Shown: positions 5,071-7,470 of the stretch, in pieces | Layout of the letters: the number at the start of each line of letters is the position of its first letter | Position numbering within the stretch: the first letter of the stretch is position 1 | From: Euryarchaeota archaeon UBA60 | GTDB lineage: Archaea > Thermoplasmatota > Poseidoniia > Poseidoniales > Poseidoniaceae | NCBI GenBank assembly: GCA_002503395.1 | Contig: DARQ01000029.1 | Location: forward strand, 14,648 to 22,117 | Length of the DNA: 7,470 nucleotides | Direction: 5' to 3' | Program-made: the position numbers and the translations under genes | The notes under the pieces: model-generated | Told to the model about the DNA's origin: nothing | The model's input: only the letters and a program-made list of their open reading frames with translations | Databases searched by the model: none

Positions 5071-7470
5071 TCAACGAATTCTCTTGCCGGCAATCCGAAC
5101 CTGAGACTTGAGTGGATACTGGTGTTCCCAGGCAAATTCCTTGACTATTCGCCAGCCGCTTTCTTCTCCGACAAAGTCGGTGACGTCGATTACCTTATCT
5201 CTGGTATTGGCTTTGAAGGCGGCTACCGGTTCAGCACCTTTGAAGACGAGATAGGCTGAGCCAAAGCCGAATTTCTGCTTCAGTACATCGGCAAAATATG
5301 GTGCTAAAGGGTCGCTGGGCGGCAGTACGAAATCGCGCATCGGAGCTATTTGGTTCGCTTCCTCAAGCAGTTCTCGCCGACCCCAGCAAATCTCGTGCAG
5401 GTCATGAATCAGGAATCCCTTGATGAGGGTGCCATCCTGCTCGAATTCAGTTAGAATATCCTTCAGTTCTTCAGGCTTGAATGGAGTGCCAGATAATTTC
5501 TGAAATTGCTTTATTGTAATAACTGGGAATTGCTCTACGATTCGGCGCAGGAATTCACGCCGCATCGTCGATTGTTCCTGGTCGTGGAAAGGATGCACTG
5601 AGCGGAAACCATTGCGATAATCTTGTACTAGATTTCCCGACCGAATCAACGGCTGTATCAATTTGCGGAATTCAGCTCGCTTCATCGCATGCCTCTCCAT
5701 GAATATACCCGGGTCGGAATTGGTGTCGAAGAAATCGATGATGTCGAGTAATTCTTCATCGATATAATCACCCCTGATGGTCAACAATTCCCGAAAATAT
5801 TCCAACGGCGCCCAGACCTGATGCCCGCGCAGATTAATTCCCATGTGCAATTGGTTTGCTGTGGCCATCGATTTGATATCCACTCGATATAACTCACAGC
5901 GCCCTCGCAGGGCGAAATCATCACGAATTTCTGCAACGCATTTCACCGCTTGTGTTTCATTCTCCAATCTTGTGTGCTGGTGCAGGTGGTGCTTGTGGAA
6001 CAAGGCACGTTCAGCCAGTTCACGTGGCTTAGGGTCAATCACACCGCCACGAATCATTCTTTCACCTGCCATCTTGAAACCGATTTCGACAAATGCATTG
6101 ATAGTCTTATCATCCACCTCTTGAACCGGCACCCCGTTGATTTGTGAAATAACCGCTACATCGACCAACTGGTCGCCATAATTTTCTAGCAGAACAACAA
6201 ATTCTTGACAGAATTCATCGAGGTATGCGAATGGAATATGTAGATCTTTGACTTCAAGATAATCATTGACCTTGTACATCAAAATCTTGCCAATCGGGTC
6301 TACCCCTTTGAAAATCGGGAGGTACCAACCCGACTGCAACTGCGCCCGCACTTCCCAGATGAAGCGAGAACAATATGGGTCGGATTGGGTTAAAATACGA
6401 ATCGTGCGGTCTTCACGCACCAATTTCTGCAATTGTGCGGCATCTTCAGGAGTGCTGAAGAAATCGGTCGGTTCGGGTTGCAGGGCGACCACTCGGGTGA
6501 TTCTACCCTCGTCTTCGAGGTCGCGTAATGCCTCGGCCAGATCTTCGGCTGCCCTGGATACATAGAATCTCAGAGTATGACCTTTGACAGGGCCAATTTT
6601 CTTGATCAGTTGCCAGAGCCCCTCCTTGAATTCCAGCGGCTCATATACATCGATTACGCGATGGAACAGCGATAGTCGACGCCGGCGCCCCTCGACCTCT
6701 TCAAATTGCTTTACCACACATAATTGCCGCTCTAGATTTGAAATTGCATTCTTCAGGTCTCGTTGAATAGAACGATATTCCTCGCCTCTCGGATAACCTG
6801 CAGTCAATTCCTGCCGGGTCAGTAATTCATCGTGAGGTAGACGTGTCAGCAATTCTTTCTCGAACTCGTTGAGCCAAGGTTCAGGCCGCAGGGATAGTAA
6901 CATCGGGATGTTTTCACGCATCGTATAGCCGATTCTATTGTGCAACAAACGACCCATCACCACATCCGAATCCAATTGCAGGTCCTTCCAATCGGCAAAG
7001 CGGAAATCCTTGACGCGATAGAGCATTTCCTGTTGCTTTTGGAATAATACGTGTGAATCGAATGCCGCGAATCCATCTGCATGTAATTTGAACGACTTGC
7101 TGAGCACCAGATTCTGCAGAGCCCTATATTCGACGATATCCTCCTCACCGCCGGTTAAGCGATGTTCATCCACACGAAGGATGTACTCGGCTTCATCGGT
7201 CTGGGTGAAGAATCCGACCGAGGTGACATTGCGGGTCTCCAATTCATGCAGGATTGCTTCTATTTGCGCACTAGGGAATGGTAGCCTCTCTACCAAGTGC
7301 TCGAGCAATTGCGGTCCCTCGCTACCTAGCAATTCGACAACTTTGACCCGCAGGGCCTCGTGTGGGTCACCGATTGACCTATTTTCCCACTTCGTCGGTT
7401 TGGTACCATCATACTCAACCGCGACTTTGTAGGTCAGGCCACGCGAATACAGATCTCTCAAGTCACTGAT
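5071..7470 (-). CDS. Multi-winged-helix protein, C-terminal part; Lhr-helicase C-terminal or AlkZ/YcaQ-like
   Basis: The frame is open to the window edge, so the 799 visible residues (numbered from the codon at 7470-7468) are the C-terminal part of a longer protein. No Walker motifs or helicase core are visible. The first clear unit (about 35-103) is a winged helix with an EALR...GP...L-LETR...GFF pattern, like the one following the helicase core in Lhr proteins. More winged-helix units lie at about 203-265, 281-330, 590-625 and 635-690. Two beta units begin SDP and contain FKG (363-411 and 719-767). The last, with DPLAPYF...FGFG...FKG, resembles the end of AlkZ/YcaQ proteins, a fold reported for the E. 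coli Lhr C-terminal domain. A DNA-repair or nucleic-acid-remodelling role is inferred. A histidine cluster HKHHLHQH sits at about 492-499. The hydrophilic sequence suggests a cytosolic protein. A TTG at 7461 could be a start but is not supported. Confidence 0.55.
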   Translation of the reverse strand: MSDLRDLYSRGLTYKVAVEYDGTKPTKWENRSIGDPHEALRVKVVELLGSEGPQLLEHLVERLPFPSAQIEAILHELETRNVTSVGFFTQTDEAEYILRVDEHRLTGGEEDIVEYRALQNLVLSKSFKLHADGFAAFDSHVLFQKQQEMLYRVKDFRFADWKDLQLDSDVVMGRLLHNRIGYTMRENIPMLLSLRPEPWLNEFEKELLTRLPHDELLTRQELTAGYPRGEEYRSIQRDLKNAISNLERQLCVVKQFEEVEGRRRRLSLFHRVIDVYEPLEFKEGLWQLIKKIGPVKGHTLRFYVSRAAEDLAEALRDLEDEGRITRVVALQPEPTDFFSTPEDAAQLQKLVREDRTIRILTQSDPYCSRFIWEVRAQLQSGWYLPIFKGVDPIGKILMYKVNDYLEVKDLHIPFAYLDEFCQEFVVLLENYGDQLVDVAVISQINGVPVQEVDDKTINAFVEIGFKMAGERMIRGGVIDPKPRELAERALFHKHHLHQHTRLENETQAVKCVAEIRDDFALRGRCELYRVDIKSMATANQLHMGINLRGHQVWAPLEYFRELLTIRGDYIDEELLDIIDFFDTNSDPGIFMERHAMKRAEFRKLIQPLIRSGNLVQDYRNGFRSVHPFHDQEQSTMRREFLRRIVEQFPVITIKQFQKLSGTPFKPEELKDILTEFEQDGTLIKGFLIHDLHEICWGRRELLEEANQIAPMRDFVLPPSDPLAPYFADVLKQKFGFGSAYLVFKGAEPVAAFKANTRDKVIDVTDFVGEESGWRIVKEFAWEHQYPLKSQVRIAGKRIR
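5170..5568 (-). repeat. Second copy of a duplicated winged-helix plus beta module
   Basis: Visible residues about 635-767. A winged helix (REFLRRIV, then LKDILTEFEQDGTLIKG) leads into SDPLAPYF and FKGAEP. It aligns with the copy at 6238-6630 with no gap between SDP and FKG (24 residues in each). Confidence 0.5.
6238..6630 (-). repeat. First copy of a duplicated winged-helix plus beta module
   Basis: Visible residues about 281-411. A winged helix (GLWQLIKKIG, then LAEALRDLEDEGRITRV) leads into SDPYCSRF and FKGVDP. The SDP motifs of the two copies are 356 residues apart, suggesting an ancient duplication of about half of the visible protein. Confidence 0.5.

Noticed and set aside
7459..7461. 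TTG start codon for the winged-helix gene
   Set aside because: The frame stays open to the window edge and no promoter or Shine-Dalgarno can be assessed there; the gene is more simply treated as truncated by the window.
1..7470. CRISPR array, tRNA, rRNA, insertion sequence or prophage genes
   Set aside because: No regularly spaced repeats, clover-leaf patterns, transposase motifs or phage genes were seen; coding genes occupy nearly the whole window.

Overview
The window looks archaeal, most likely a marine planktonic Thermoplasmatota of the Marine Group II (Poseidoniales) kind. This is inferred from three things. There is an archaeosortase-family membrane protein. TATA-like boxes sit about 26-30 bases ahead of start codons that lack a Shine-Dalgarno (leaderless style). 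There is also a very large, acidic, Asp/Gly-rich surface protein with calcium-loop repeats, one C-terminal membrane anchor and a Trp-rich tail end. The taxon is not proven; no rRNA or other marker is present.

Layout. Positions 1-293 (minus) hold the N-terminal 97 residues of a SIS-domain sugar isomerase of the phosphoheptose isomerase (GmhA) type, cut by the window edge. A 66-base divergent intergenic region follows, with one TATA-like element central to both genes, a Shine-Dalgarno for the isomerase only, and a 15-base palindrome. Positions 360-1301 (plus) encode the archaeosortase. Its 3' end overlaps by 25 bases the 3' end of the convergent gene at 1277-5002 (minus). That gene is a 1241-residue surface protein: signal peptide, C-type lectin-like domain, LamG-like domain, four PPC-like beta domains, EF-hand and thrombospondin-type-3 calcium loops, membrane helix, acidic cytoplasmic tail. 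A 68-base gap (5003-5070) carries its promoter and two palindromes. Positions 5071-7470 (minus) hold the last 799 residues of a multi-winged-helix protein resembling the C-terminal part of Lhr-type helicases or AlkZ/YcaQ-like proteins; its N terminus is outside the window.

How the genes relate. The first three concern the cell envelope: an activated-heptose precursor enzyme, a surface-protein processing transpeptidase and a large surface adhesin-like protein. The adhesin does not carry the usual C-terminal archaeosortase signal, so a direct enzyme-substrate link is unproven. The winged-helix protein is probably a nucleic-acid enzyme or its accessory and is unrelated to the envelope theme. No tRNA, rRNA, CRISPR array or mobile element was seen. 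No previously described multi-gene system is recognisable; the most unusual items are the adhesin architecture, the internal duplication in the winged-helix protein and the compact bidirectional promoter.
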